DNA of 64,000 nucleotides from Anthopleura xanthogrammica (taxonomy: Eukaryota > Cnidaria > Anthozoa > Actiniaria > Actiniidae). The translations under genes were made by a program, and so were the position numbers. The stretch lies in NCBI GenBank assembly GCA_964019055.1, contig OZ025217.1, positions 9,297,966 through 9,361,965 of the forward strand, given 5' to 3'. The notes under the pieces were generated by a model. It was not told where the DNA came from. It ran no database searches and saw only the letters and a program-made list of their open reading frames with translations. Each line of letters opens with the position of its first letter. Within the stretch, counting starts at the first letter, position 1. Shown here in pieces: positions 56,681-64,000 of the stretch.

Positions 56681-57112
56681 AGCTGTACGAAACACTAAGC
56701 GCGAAAAGGATTGCGGTAATTTGAGCCGCCCTCGCCCCAGTCTCAAAAGCCATATTGCGCAGAACTCGAGAAGATGGGGATCGTAAATAGAGAGATTATG
56801 GCAAATCTTCTCTTTAATTTTTCAAAAATCATCTAATTCAATATATATTCTCTTAATTCTTCGTCAAAACGTGTTTTTTCGTCAAAGGGTGTTTTTGTAT
56901 TGGGAAGAGACTGGAAGCTAGGGCCGCTTGATTGGTCAATTCGTGCGTACACCGGATACCTGACTGCAGTCTCTCTCTCTACGTTCGTCCAAACACGTCC
57001 TTTCGTCTGCCCGGAAAAAGGAAATTCCATAATACTTACCGACAGAATTCTCAAGCAATCCTTGAACCAGAACAATAGCAGCAACAGTGAACACAATCTT
57101 TATGCCTCCCAT
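39692..57112 (-). CDS. Secreted protein with three tandem Frizzled cysteine-rich domains, six exons
   Basis: Exons in transcription order: 57112-57040 (signal peptide MGGIKIVFTVAAIVLVQGLL), 43723-43489, 42543-42344, 41699-41319, 40899-40819, 40053-39692 (TGA). Joined, they give about 443 residues. Each CRD has all ten cysteines: CRD1 about 32-138, CRD2 177-287, CRD3 331-441. Family landmarks include the IPMC and FGH/LEH motifs, FLCSIYTPVC, PPCRSLC and W-P before the ninth cysteine. CRD1 is split by an intron after its sixth cysteine; CRD2 and CRD3 are single exons. Most junctions are phase 1, so the CRD2 exon and the 81-nt Thr/Pro/Lys-rich linker exon are symmetric modules. No transmembrane segment or netrin domain follows; the protein stops two residues after the last cysteine. 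A secreted Wnt-binding decoy like sFRPs is the natural guess. The first exon is assigned only by phase, strand and signal character; the other five exons are firm. Confidence 0.75.
40188..40370. mobile_element. Fold-back MITE family 4, copy 1
   Basis: Ends TATAGAGGTTTTGCACCATC and GATGAAGCAAAACCTCTATA, with inverted CAGCGCCCATG / ATGGCTGCAG blocks. It lies in the last intron of the Frizzled-domain gene and abuts copy 2. Confidence 0.7.
40367..40536. mobile_element. Fold-back MITE family 4, copy 2
   Basis: TATAGAGGCTTTGCACCATC is mirrored by GATGGTGCAAAGCCTCTATT. The arms are almost identical over about 50 bp and contain ATCACGTGAT. It shares the TATA at its left edge with copy 1. Confidence 0.8.
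40583..40710. repeat. Dispersed repeat with inverted ends (TTTCAGACCATGTGTCATTC)
   Basis: TTTCAGACCATGTGTCATTC at the left and GAATGACACGTGATCTGAAA at the right are inverted. The interior ATATGGATACAACTCAAACA also occurs twice at 63180-63390. Confidence 0.65.
42630..42734. mobile_element. Fold-back MITE (GTGCAATTTGGGCTGAAATC arms)
   Basis: GCAATTTGGGCTGAAATCAC at 42632 is mirrored by GTGATTTCAGCCCAAAATTG, with CGACCGCGTAGTGGG in the loop. It lies in the intron that splits CRD1. Confidence 0.7.
44004..44236. repeat. Tandem duplication of about 117 bp
   Basis: The block with CCGTCTGGGAGACATAGCAG, CACATAAGTTAGG, TAGTCCCCCTACGTAT and CAGATTTTTCATACTTCTTT occurs twice, starting near 44004 and 44121. 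Confidence 0.85.
44587..44940. mobile_element. TIR element with an internal hairpin
   Basis: The outer ends GGATCATAGTTAATATTTAG and ACTAATAACTATGATGGG are inverted. Inside, GTGATTATCGATGAATATTT near 44628 is mirrored by AATATTCATCGATAATCACT near 44680. No coding frame. Confidence 0.55.
45470..46200. repeat. Degenerate ~124-bp tandem repeats upstream of GPCR 1
   Basis: Units contain TACTATTGGTCATTAAGATC, ATCAGGTGTG, AGCAGC, CCTTAACCTTGATC and GAGCAGAAAATTACTGCACT. The same family lies upstream of GPCR 2 (48900-51230). Confidence 0.8.
46272..47342 (+). CDS. Class A (rhodopsin-family) GPCR, peptide-receptor-like, copy 1
   Basis: Intronless 356-residue seven-transmembrane receptor. I take ATG at 46272 (MDLNNSTQAD); no ATG precedes it in frame after the TTTTACAG at 46250. 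Seen: N-glycosylation site NNST; TM1 with GN; TM2 NMAVSDLL; TM3 cysteine (about 95) pairing with an ECL2 cysteine (about 172); TM6 CWCP; TM7 NPCIYF; and a dicysteine after helix 8 (KSLCCRK) that may be palmitoylated. The DRY motif reads YQR, so the acidic residue is lost. It resembles neuropeptide-type receptors of the large cnidarian class A expansions; the ligand is unknown. The acceptor-like TTTTACAG just upstream is conserved in copy 2, suggesting a 5' UTR exon. It lies antisense within the putative first intron of the Frizzled-domain gene. Its last 25 codons belong to the 97-bp repeat. Confidence 0.9.
   Translation: MDLNNSTQADETFTPPIPIHTKIILLSILFVWSLFGNIFVIAVVFCNESLRTNMNYLIVNMAVSDLLVPLVGLPYWYSWSEVVWLVDGPLGNALCKLVPFLAKIPPFVSSISLVIIAYQRFTAVVYPTRRQILTRKTLWISISLPWIVAMALFSPDIYTYRLLINEWDYIMCVEYWFPESEYWTASLIILSIQLTVGFVIPLITIIIFYGIIIYKLRKTLKNVMELIERETIRSRQRTNRRIFRMSITIIVMFTICWCPNTVLNLLIFSQHPAIWSMDFPLTEMSFAFLYMWYILAAINPCIYFVFLKNFRQGLKSLCCRKPVSANERITRSTRTPGGDVNQHPTCTPPHINTTSV
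47265..47505 (+). repeat. 97-bp repeat, about 2.5 units, overlapping the GPCR 1 C-terminus
   Basis: The first unit is the end of the coding sequence plus 3' UTR (CACCAGAACACCAGGTGGAG, CCAACATGTACACCACCTCA, then TAG). Two further diverged copies follow at about 47362 and 47458. It is the same repeat as 52340-54633. Confidence 0.9.
47874..48120 (-). mobile_element. Possible 3' end of a non-LTR retrotransposon
   Basis: TAGATAGATAGATATATACA at 47874 read on the minus strand looks like a LINE-type simple-repeat tail after AAATAAAGTG. The adjoining CCGTAATTACAG and CTCCCTTACGGCCCTAAC stretch is not coding. The call is weak. Confidence 0.3.
48400..51339. repeat. Upstream part of the duplicated GPCR block, mostly ~124-bp degenerate tandem repeats
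   Basis: 48470-48600 matches 45015-45190 (CTTCGAGAGAAGATTC, CCAACAGAGCGAAATAA, ATGGCGGCCATATTGGTTAG), marking a segmental duplication. 48900-49690 and 50275-51230 carry the ATCATCAGGTGTG / GCAGAAAACTACTGCACTAA repeats; GTCATCAAGATC-type unit starts fall at 50851, 50975 and 51099. No exon is recognised. Confidence 0.75.
49692..50272. mobile_element. Fold-back element with TTACGGTGGCC ends, inserted in the 124-bp repeats
   Basis: The outer ends TTTACGGTGGCCAAGAAG and TTCTGGGCCACCGTAA are inverted. Inside, 49703-49880 (GAAAGATGGCGGTGGCCTAA, then CGATACTTGGAAAAAACG and onward) is mirrored at 49920-50090. The right part is a low-complexity GTTGTGCTTTTTT repeat. Its Lys/His-rich frame is not a credible gene. 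Confidence 0.75.
51340..52419 (+). CDS. Class A (rhodopsin-family) GPCR, peptide-receptor-like, copy 2
   Basis: Intronless 359-residue paralogue of the 46272 gene, very similar at both DNA and protein level. ATG at 51340 gives MELNNSTHADK. Same landmarks: GN in TM1, NMAVSDLL in TM2, paired extracellular cysteines, CWCP in TM6, NPCIYF in TM7. The DRY position is CQR, again without the acidic residue. The two proteins differ most around ECL1 (LILSFIGGVW insertion), ECL2 and ECL3, the usual ligand-contact regions. The conserved TTTTACAGTGAAGCTGATAA before the start suggests a shared 5' UTR splice acceptor. The C-terminal tail is the first unit of the long 97-bp array. Confidence 0.9.
   Translation: MELNNSTHADKIFNTPPIPIHTEITLLSILLVWSLFGNILVIAVVFCNQNLRTNMNYLIVNMAVSDLLVPLVEVPRWLILSFIGGVWLVDGPLGNALCKLVYFFSRIPPFVSSISLVFIACQRFIAIVCPGRRQILARKTRWIVISFPWIVSMALLSPNFYIYRLTNDRGYTACVSSWLPAFEYWTASLIFTSISVTVGLGIPLIATVIFYTIILYKLRKILNNVIGLIERETIRSRQRRNRRIFMMSVTIIVMFNICWCPISIFSLLRSTKHPLFYPMDFDTLYQMHFAFLYLWYILAAINPCIYFVFLKNFRQGLKSLSCRKPVSANERITRSTRTQGGGSNQDPTCTPPHINTISA
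52340..54633 (+). repeat. 97-bp minisatellite, about 23 units, beginning in the GPCR 2 coding sequence
   Basis: Unit landmarks: GATGCACCAGAACAC, AGGTGGAGATAGTAACCAGC, ACCCAACATGTACACCACCT, CAATACCATTTCAGCCTAGG, ATAAACATCCACAC. The spacing is exactly 97 bp (52437 to 52534). The first unit encodes the last ~25 residues and the TAG stop; later units are 3' to it. Variants (AACGGAACACC, CACAAGG, CACTAGG) recur in the same order: the five-unit series near 52530-52930 reappears at about 53210-53600, showing block amplification. Confidence 0.97.
54738..55883 (-). pseudogene. 5'-truncated, frameshifted non-LTR retrotransposon (CR1/Jockey-like reverse transcriptase C-terminus)
   Basis: Minus-strand frames 55880-55530 and about 55540-54911 carry the FADD active-site motif (VLFADDTKC), DLGVITSSNLSWHSH, YGSQVWAP, LERVQRRASKYI and IWNSLPLEIKKS, typical of the reverse transcriptase and C-terminal part of LINEs. 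A frameshift near 55535 separates them. The endonuclease and the front of the RT are missing. The 3' end near 54738 is A-rich with AATAAA-like repeats. The insertion splits sequence that is contiguous in the GPCR 1 duplicate block (near 47630-47850), so it postdates the duplication. Confidence 0.85.
56285..56590 (+). mobile_element. 3' end of a second non-LTR retrotransposon
   Basis: A short frame ending in TGA at 56370 reads RYEGAKIWNSLPLSAKSS, then FKEFKGKL, the typical last residues of CR1/L2-type LINE proteins. It is followed by an AT-rich 3' UTR and an (ATTC)n tail from 56560. Severely 5'-truncated. Confidence 0.65.
56590..56678. repeat. (CT)n microsatellite
   Basis: About 85 bp of uninterrupted CT directly follows the (ATTC)n tail of the LINE fragment, probably grown from that tail. 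Confidence 0.98.
57040..57112 (-). CDS. Signal-peptide exon, probable first exon of the Frizzled-domain gene
   Basis: ATG at 57112 opens 24 codons with a strongly hydrophobic core (IVFTVAAIVLVQGLL), then a phase-1 donor (GTAAGT at 57039). This fits the phase-1 acceptor of the first CRD exon at 43723. No other signal exon in phase was seen between them. Assignment to this gene is inferred. Confidence 0.5.
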
Positions 57113-57556
57113 TGGTAATACGTAACCTAAGAAGCATAAATAAACGGAAATAGTTCACCTCCAGGCAAGCTTTATTTTTTATAGTTTCTTAGCATGTGGC
57201 TTAAAGACACAGCAAGGGACAAAAGACTCAAACAGCTTAATTCTTGGACGTCAACTTTGCCAGATTTCCAAAGGCACTTTATCAGGTCATCTTTTCACTC
57301 AATTAGCGCTTAAAATTCATGATATGCTCAAAAATACATGCCGAAAAAAGTGTCTTCAAATTGAGATGTGGACTGTGTTGAAAAATTTACTTCTTGTTAT
57401 AGTTTAATCGAAAACAACTGCAACATTAGGTGTCTTTTCGGCTCCTTCTCTTGTGCTTTTGTAAACCTTTTTGAGTAAGTAAGCCTATGTACAGCATATA
57501 AAAGCTATTTGAAAATTAGTCAATGAGCTGTTCTAAATGATAGTTTAATTTTACTT

Positions 57557-58032
57557 AGAGTGATTACAATAAACCCGTTCAACAAAATCTGTTAGTCAAA
57601 GTCTACGACTATCTGCTAGCGTTTATTAGTGTGTATTAGCCTAGTGTAACTAGCTCATGTGTGAAGACTACAACTTTATTGGTTAAATTTATCAAGACGA
57701 AATAACGGTCTCATTCTACTGAAAAACAATATTTTTACTACGAGTCATTTGCTTTACAAATTTTAAACTGTAAATAAGTAATTCATTCATTCCGTGTAAA
57801 AGATGATAAAAGATTGAATTAAAGCTACAATCTCTCCAGTTATCCGACTTAAAAATTGAAATACATATAAATGTCAATAAACATGTATAGACTACATTCA
57901 TTTGTTGTCTGTTTAATAATTTTTGTTTTAGTTAGACTATTTGTAGTCTACTTAGAGTCTATTAGCTATTACTTGTGATTAATAGTGTGTATTAGTCTAG
58001 TAATTGTTGAACGGGTTTATTGCAATCACTCT
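57557..58032. mobile_element. MITE family 5, long copy (476 bp)
   Basis: AGAGTGATTACAATAAACCC, then GTTCAACAA, is mirrored by TTGTTGAAC, then GGGTTTATTGCAATCACTCT. The interior has GTGTATTAGTCTAG motifs. It is the first of three related elements in a row. Confidence 0.85.
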
Positions 58033-58049
58033 ATGCAGATATACAGTAT

Positions 58050-58192
58050 AGAGTGATTCTCATAAACCCGTGAAATACACTTTAGTGTATTACGCATTAC
58101 TTCACTCTAATTCTTTTGTTTTCTATTGTGTTTATCTGACTATTACACTTTAATAAGCACACTTTGTTTCACGGGTTAATGAAAACCACTCT
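58050..58192. mobile_element. MITE family 5, short copy (143 bp)
   Basis: AGAGTGATTCTCATAAACCC, then GTG, is mirrored by CACGGGTTAATGAAAACCACTCT. It starts 17 bp after the long copy ends. Confidence 0.85.
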
Positions 58193-58278
58193 ATCTTATT
58201 TCCATAGTCAGCTTTCTTTTGTGTCTATTTGACTACCGTATTACACATTAACAAGTATTTTTTGTTTTAATGAAATAA

Positions 58279-58421
58279 AGAGTTGTTCTCATTAACCCGT
58301 GCAACAAAGTGTGCTTAATAAAGTGTAATAGTCAAACAAAATAAAATAGAAAACATAAGAATCAGAGTGAAATAGAGTGTAATACGCTAAAGTGTATTTC
58401 ACGGGTTTATGAGAACTTTCT
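58279..58421. mobile_element. MITE family 5, short copy in opposite orientation (143 bp)
   Basis: AGAGTTGTTCTCATTAACCC at the left and ACGGGTTTATGAGAACTTTCT at the right. The interior matches the reverse complement of the 58050 copy. Confidence 0.85.
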
Positions 58422-59479
58422 AAATAAGCTAAGTGATGATTATCTATTTTTTTAGTGGCTTAAAAGCCACTGCTGCTGGAGGGAGGCCAAAGTGCCGCTA
58501 GACAAAGAATGCACTCTTACTCCATAACCCGCTGTTTCTGTGTTTGCATTTGGAGTATCAATATTGCGTTCTTTGAATTTATTAAACAGTTATTCCTAGC
58601 TCCATGCTGAGATAACTGAATGAATGGTCGTTCCAATCACAGTGGGTATTCCTTTTTCACTTCTTGTTTCAACGATAAAATGGCACTTGGATAAGAATCA
58701 ATTCAAAGACCCTATAAAATCATGCAGACATGGTCAAGAATCCGTAAAAATGCCATTTACCTGAAATTTACTAACCGTGTTACGGCAATTACGTAAATAA
58801 ACTAAATTTTAATACCACAAAAAAAATGAGATTAAAACATTTGAAGTACAGCCCAATATACTTCTTTTTTGGAAGAATCCGTAAAAATGCCATTGGAAAT
58901 GTACGTTTGTCTGGCCATATAATCACCGTTACGGCATTAACATGAATTAACTAAAATTGAACAGGTTGAATGACCAAAGAAATTAGATCAAAAAAAACAT
59001 TTGTACAGTCCAAAAGAGTACAGTCCAAAAAACTTTTTTTTTTACCCAATTCTTTCTTTCTAGCTGTTTTCAAATCCAACTTCTAAGTATTAGTGCCATT
59101 CACCTTCGAGTACTTTGCTTTCTGGCTAAAAAAAACTAGGTCAGCTCTAAATTGAGGTAAAAGATAAACGTGTATGATTCCTCGGTACAACATGGTTCAG
59201 TTTTCTGGATAGAAAAGCTGCAGAGTCTCAGCCGTATGTTCCCAAAACGTGGCCGGAATTTTTGTCTATTTTTTCGTGGACCATCGCTTTTAGAAAATAA
59301 GTTGCGGACCGAGCTTTAAAACCCCTTAACTCAAGCAGCTCAAGTGATGTCTTAAAGTACACAAGTTTTAACTGAGTTTAATATTACTCTTAAAATCAAC
59401 AAGCCAAAAAGACGAACACTCCAAATTTCAGCTGTTTTTTCTATCGGTGCTGAAGGACTAAAACCCTACTTTACAGTTT

Positions 59480-59760
59480 GATTACTAAAGGTTGGTTTGG
59501 TGGTGTTCAATTATTTAAGTTAAGAATTGTAGATATTTTATCATCAAATGTGCATGAACTGAATCTGTTGTTGAAAGTTCGAAGCAAGGATGATAAATGG
59601 CCTCGTATTACAAAGCATTGAAAATGATCATGAGTTTGAAAGGAATTACTTCCAAGCTCAGTCATATCTCGTTGCCACGATACTTCAAGGACGAGGCTAA
59701 TACAAGTTTTTAGTTACTTTAGGCTTCCAATAGTCCTACAATTTGTCATTCACAGTAAAC
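59480..59760. repeat. Dispersed repeat, partner of 63700-63950
   Basis: ATTTTATCATCAAATG, GGCCTCGTATTACAAAGCA, AAAATGATCATGA and CTTTAGGCTTCCAATAGTCCT are shared in the same order with 63740-63945. No coding potential. Confidence 0.8.
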
Positions 59761-60204
59761 CAGATATTTTAATGGCTACAGACTCACTTATGAAGTAGCT
59801 ATTTATAGACTCCTTGCAGCACTTCGAAATGTAGCTCAACTTGGCTGACAAAAAAAAAAAAGCCCAAAAAGACGAAAAACTTACCTTTATGAACACAATG
59901 TTTCAGCTGTTGTTTTTACCGGTGCTCAAGGACTGAAACCTTTCTTTAAGTTTGATTCCTGAGGGATGGTTTGGTGGTTTTTATTCAGCTGTTATCACTA
60001 ATCTAAAGAAGTCAAATACTTTAACTTTAGGAGAAGGAAAAGGTTAAACTCTCTGGGGTATTTGACCAATTAAGAAATCATGCAAAATGTTATGACTGCC
60101 AAACCCCGTGAGAGCTAAGGTTAGAAGAGACAGAATACTTAGATATGTCTAAACACAGCAGGGTGAAAGAATACTCCAGTCTTGGCTTCTCCGTGCTCAA
60201 GGTT

Positions 60205-61029
60205 CAGAGGCGGATCCAGGATTTTTGAGAGGGGGGTGACTGAGATCCCAAAACTTTGAATGTACTTTTATATAATATTCACGGAGTGCAAAGGGGGTTC
60301 ACGTGATCTGTCACTGGTTTAAAATAACAGATAAAAAAATCTACAATCATCATGACTGACCTCTCAGTGAGTCACTGAATTCGTAATAGAAAAACAGCTT
60401 ACTGAGTTAAAGATGAAATATTTAATTCAAACAAAAGCATTTTTTAAAAAGAGCATACCAGGTCCAGGGTTGGATTTCTTTGCTTGGGACTCGTAGGTTT
60501 CACATTCAGATTGCTTGCCATGTGCTCGAACGGATTGGTCTTCTTGACATTGACTAGTTAAAATCAAATTTCATTTTTGAAATATAACCATTAAATAATT
60601 CATTGACTTTGCAAAACTACTGCCGGCTCCACTCGTATTTAGCACGTTTTACTTACCTACTAGACTGGCTAAAAAACGAAAATAGTTTCTTTTGCTTTGA
60701 CATGATCGTAAAGCTCTTCGATCGAAGTGTTTAGGCCTAGATCTTGCTCAGGTGTACAAACGCGTTTATCAGACATACACAGGAAGCCCAAAAAGGCGGG
60801 AAAGTAGAAAAGGCGGGAAAGTAGAAAAGGCGGGAAAGCAGATATGGGGCAGAAAGCCGTGATGCCTGTTAAACGCGAAAAAATGAGACAGCTTGAATGA
60901 AAAATGATATCAAAATTTTAAAAAATGAAAAAAATCTAAAAAGCTGATGTCAAGATCAAAAATAAATATTCAACTGGCCAAAAAGGGGGTGACTAATCAC
61001 CCCCGTCACCACCCCTAAATCCGCCCCTG
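60205..61029. mobile_element. hAT-like non-autonomous element (CAGAGGCGGATCCAGGA termini), 825 bp
   Basis: CAGAGGCGGATCCAGG at the left is an inverted copy of CCTAAATCCGCCCCTG at the right, and AGGTT flanks both sides (60200-60204, 61030-61034). CAGGGGCGGAT-type ends are common in hAT elements, although those make 8-bp duplications. The interior holds a short GGCGGGAAAGTAGAAAA tandem repeat and one exon-like frame. Confidence 0.65.
60459..60553 (-). other. Exon-like sequence inside the hAT-like element
   Basis: A 95-nt stretch between AACTAG and donor GTATGC is open in two frames; one begins QCQEDQSVRAHGKQSECETY. It is not recognised. It may be a captured host exon or chance. Confidence 0.25.
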
Positions 61030-62679
61030 AGGTTAGCCTCCATTTTGTATAGAATATTCATGTGTTCCAGTAAAGGTCCGTGGAATTTCAAAGTTGTTGA
61101 AGTTGAGTATTCCTTACTTTATCGTTGGTATTTGTTGACACTGAAAATGAGGCTAACCCTGAATACAATACAATAAAATACTTCTTATTCACATTTCTAT
61201 TAGTATATATATTTACAGGTTTACATAATCTGCTATATTTTTTTTTCAGCACAAGTTGTTTTAAGGTTGTTTTTTTTTAGCAAAAATATAGTTTTTTGAA
61301 ATGTTTAGTATCCAAATGAACCATTAGGTTTTCTAGTTATATTAGATACATTTTGATGAGCTAACACACACAACAATAAATATATCAATTTACATAATAA
61401 AGAACGAAGGAAGAAAGTATAGAATAAATGAGTCTATAATCAAGGAACACAGCGGTTTTGCAGGAATTCAAAAATATTCATTTCTAGTACATGGGCTATT
61501 GTTGTATTTAGGCTACAGACTAAGCCACAGGGAGCCCAATTTAGTTAGTGAACGAGTGAAAATACATTCCGATTTTTCTTCTGTATTTGAGGTCAAGATA
61601 GTGTATCTTTTCCGAAAGCTTATCAAAGTATGTTTATACAAAGCAACCACGGTACGAAGAATGAAAAATGGTCCCAGGGGGATTTGGCGATTTTATTGGT
61701 TTTATTTAGCCGGTTGTGCCCTGTAGTGGCGGGGTATCGGGTAGAATTCCCCCCACTCCTTCCCCCCGACTAAAAATATTATATGGCTCACCTCAAAACC
61801 GATAGTACATATATCACTTCAATTTGGCTTTCAGTTTGGACATAATTAGAGGACAAAACCAGGGAGTACACTAAACCTCATTCGGGGGTGGATGGGTGGA
61901 TAGGTCTAAATTGGCTCCCTCCACGTTTTAGCCTCGTTCCTCAAAGGGTTTTGTGATGATTACTGACTAGGAGGGGAGGGTTGGGTATTCAACAACCAAC
62001 ACATGGAGATGTTTTGTGACAAAGAATGTCTTTATTGTGCTATAAAAGTTACTCATAATTCACTGGCAACAAGCTATGCATCTTTCTTTGCAGTCCTGGA
62101 ATAATTGTTAATCAAGAGTCAATTTTTGATATTCTTGTTAATTGAGTGATCAAATATGCTCTAATCTGAATTTATGCTCATCCTCGGGGTAATAATGGGC
62201 TGATGTATTCTTCGTTTTCACATGACGTCATGTTAAAGTAATTTAACATAAGATTTTTCAATGAATTCTTTGGTTATATCTTCCAACATGGCGGGCTTAC
62301 CTTTTGTTTTTTCGCTCCCTTGTCAATGATTGAAAACCGCGAATTTGTTCCTTTGCTTTCCCTGATGCCTCGAGTTTCTTCTTACATTCTTAATTAGTGA
62401 TCACTCAACCAAACTGACATCAAAAGTGATCTGAAACCAGAGAAAATCTACTACGCATGTTCGTAGGATATATGCAAATGTGCATATTACGTCAGTATTC
62501 GTGCTGTTTTTTAAAGCTAGATAAATTCATAAAAATCCTTATTAAGAAAAGGGTTTTATAAAATACCAAAACTTAAGTCACCAATACTTTCATATTATCT
62601 TTCTTAATACAATTTCTTGCATTTTCCAACGTTTTGCATAGTTGGAGCAAAGAAATTCATTTCTTCTCGTACCTTGGTC
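61030..62679. other. Region without a supported gene
   Basis: AT-rich sequence with no recognised exon. 62260-62300 has AATGAATTCTTTGGTTATAT and TTCCAACATGGCGGGC, related to the hairpin near 33335. Confidence 0.5.
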
Positions 62680-63022
62680 GACACTATAGCTAGAGAAAAA
62701 CGTTTGCGCATGCGTGCCTTTCCGCACGCTTTCCAAGAATTTACAAGCATTTTAGTGAGAAAATAAATGCTTGTTTTCTCCGAGTATACAAAACATTTCG
62801 TGAGTATACTTTTGTGAGACCAAGATACTGTATTAATTAAGACAATATGAAAGGATTAACCTTAAGTTTCAAGAACTAACCTTAAGTTTTGGCATTTTGT
62901 AAAGACTATTTTTCAGGCAAGTGTGAAAGTCAAATTTGCATATTTTTATAATAGCTCGAAGAGTCTTTTGACTTATTTGCATACGGACTTAGAGCATGCG
63001 CAGACGTTTTTCACGCGTGTCA
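62680..63022. mobile_element. MITE family 2, full-length copy, opposite orientation
   Basis: It starts GACACTATAGCTAGAGAAAA and ends GTTTTTCACGCGTGTC. The body is the reverse complement of 3049-3355. Another loose terminus (GCATGCGCAGACGTTTTTCT) follows at 63066-63090. Confidence 0.75.
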
Positions 63023-63174
63023 CCTTGGTCTTTTGTCTCGGAAAAACGAGCTGAAATGCACGCATGCGCAGACGTTTTTCTCTAGTGTCGCTCTATTGTT
63101 TTAGGTATGGATTACGTCACAGAATGCTACCTATAGTTCCATAAAAGACCTTTTTAGCTTGAGCGGTTTGTTGT

Positions 63175-63400
63175 TCCATTTCAGACCACGTGCATTCCTT
63201 AGAATATCATTTCTTTGTTTAAAGGTTGTGCATAAGAAGACACATGAATATGGATACAACTCAAACAAAAAATCTTATTCTTAAGACCACATGTCATTCC
63301 CTAGAGTATCATTTCTTTGTTTAACGGTTGTGCTTAAGAAGACACATGAATATTGATACAACTCAAACAAAAAATCTTATGTGGTCTGAAAATGGGGCAA
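63175..63400. repeat. Two copies of the TTTCAGACCA repeat
   Basis: GAGTATCATTTCTTTGTTTA and GAAGACACATGAATAT, GATACAACTCAAACAAAAA occur twice (about 63200 and 63300). They are related to 40583-40710. Confidence 0.75.
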
Positions 63401-63699
63401 CAAACCACCTAAACTAAAATTAAAGGTCATCCAGCTGATCTGAGAAAAAATATTAGCAAATCAGAATTGAGAGAATTTGCAAAACTGAGGTGTCATCCTT
63501 AGTAGCCAGGCTTCTTGAGAAACGGTTATTTCTTTATTTCATTTTTCCACTCAATGATAAATATCATAGTAAATGCTTACAAAATATCAAAAACCTCTCC
63601 TCAAACTCTAGATTTATCTCAGATAAATATAAGTCAAATTTCGGTATCAGGTATCATGACTCCTCAGTTTTGCTGTGACGTCATTTTACGTCACTATTT

Positions 63700-63960
63700 C
63701 AGATCAGCTGGATTAAATACTGTACGGTGAAAATTGTAGAAATTTTATCATCAAATGAGCGTGAATCTGTTGCTGGAAGTTCGAAGAAAGAATGATAATC
63801 GGCCTCGTATTACAAAGCAGTGAAAATGATCATGAATTTGAGAAAGAGATAACTACCAAGTTCCGCCATTTCTCGTTCCCACAACTGCCTTGGATGACGA
63901 ACGAGCCCATTACCAGTCTGACTTACTTTAGGCTTACAATAGTCCTATTTCTAATTTACT
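63700..63960. repeat. Dispersed repeat, partner of 59480-59760
   Basis: It shares several blocks in the same order with 59480-59760 and runs to near the window end. Non-coding. Confidence 0.75.
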
Positions 63961-64000
63961 GTATGAACTGTATTTACTATTCACTATATGTTGGACATTA

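Noticed and set aside
60653..60676. 12-nt micro-exon on the minus strand between TTTTAG and GTAAGT
   Set aside because: Too short to support, and it does not give a coherent frame with the neighbouring exon-like sequence.

Overview
This is animal nuclear DNA: AT-rich, intron-rich and full of microsatellites and small DNA transposons. A mitochondrial ribosomal protein (MRPS29/DAP3), two nicotinic-type Cys-loop receptors, a secreted Frizzled-domain protein and lineage-specific rhodopsin-class GPCRs point to a metazoan. A cnidarian, probably an anthozoan such as a coral, fits best, but that is inference without database searches.

Layout. 1085-10350 (+): nine 3' exons of DAP3/MRPS29; its N-terminal exons are not identified. 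12226-18428 (+): five exons of a nicotinic-acetylcholine-receptor-like subunit (receptor A). 18429-28470: no supported host gene, but a TTAA-flanked MITE, a long CTT microsatellite and a 3.6-kb terminal-inverted-repeat element. 28471-38280 (+): a second receptor (receptor B) with two candidate signal-peptide first exons and two mutually exclusive-looking 110-nt copies of exon 4. 39692-57112 (-): a secreted protein with three tandem Frizzled cysteine-rich domains, meeting receptor B tail to tail. Its putative 13-kb first intron holds two intronless GPCR genes on the opposite strand (46272-47342, 51340-52419). These GPCRs sit in a segmental duplication, and the 3' end of each has seeded a 97-bp minisatellite. 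57113-64000: MITEs and dispersed repeats, no convincing gene.

The receptors, the GPCRs and the Frizzled-domain protein are all signalling proteins, but nothing in the sequence shows that they work together; DAP3 is housekeeping. The most notable points are the duplicated exons of receptor B, the three-CRD secreted protein with GPCRs nested antisense, the minisatellite grown from GPCR coding sequence, and the nested fold-back elements. Exon coordinates were derived by hand from splice signals, reading phase and remembered family alignments; no transcript evidence was available.
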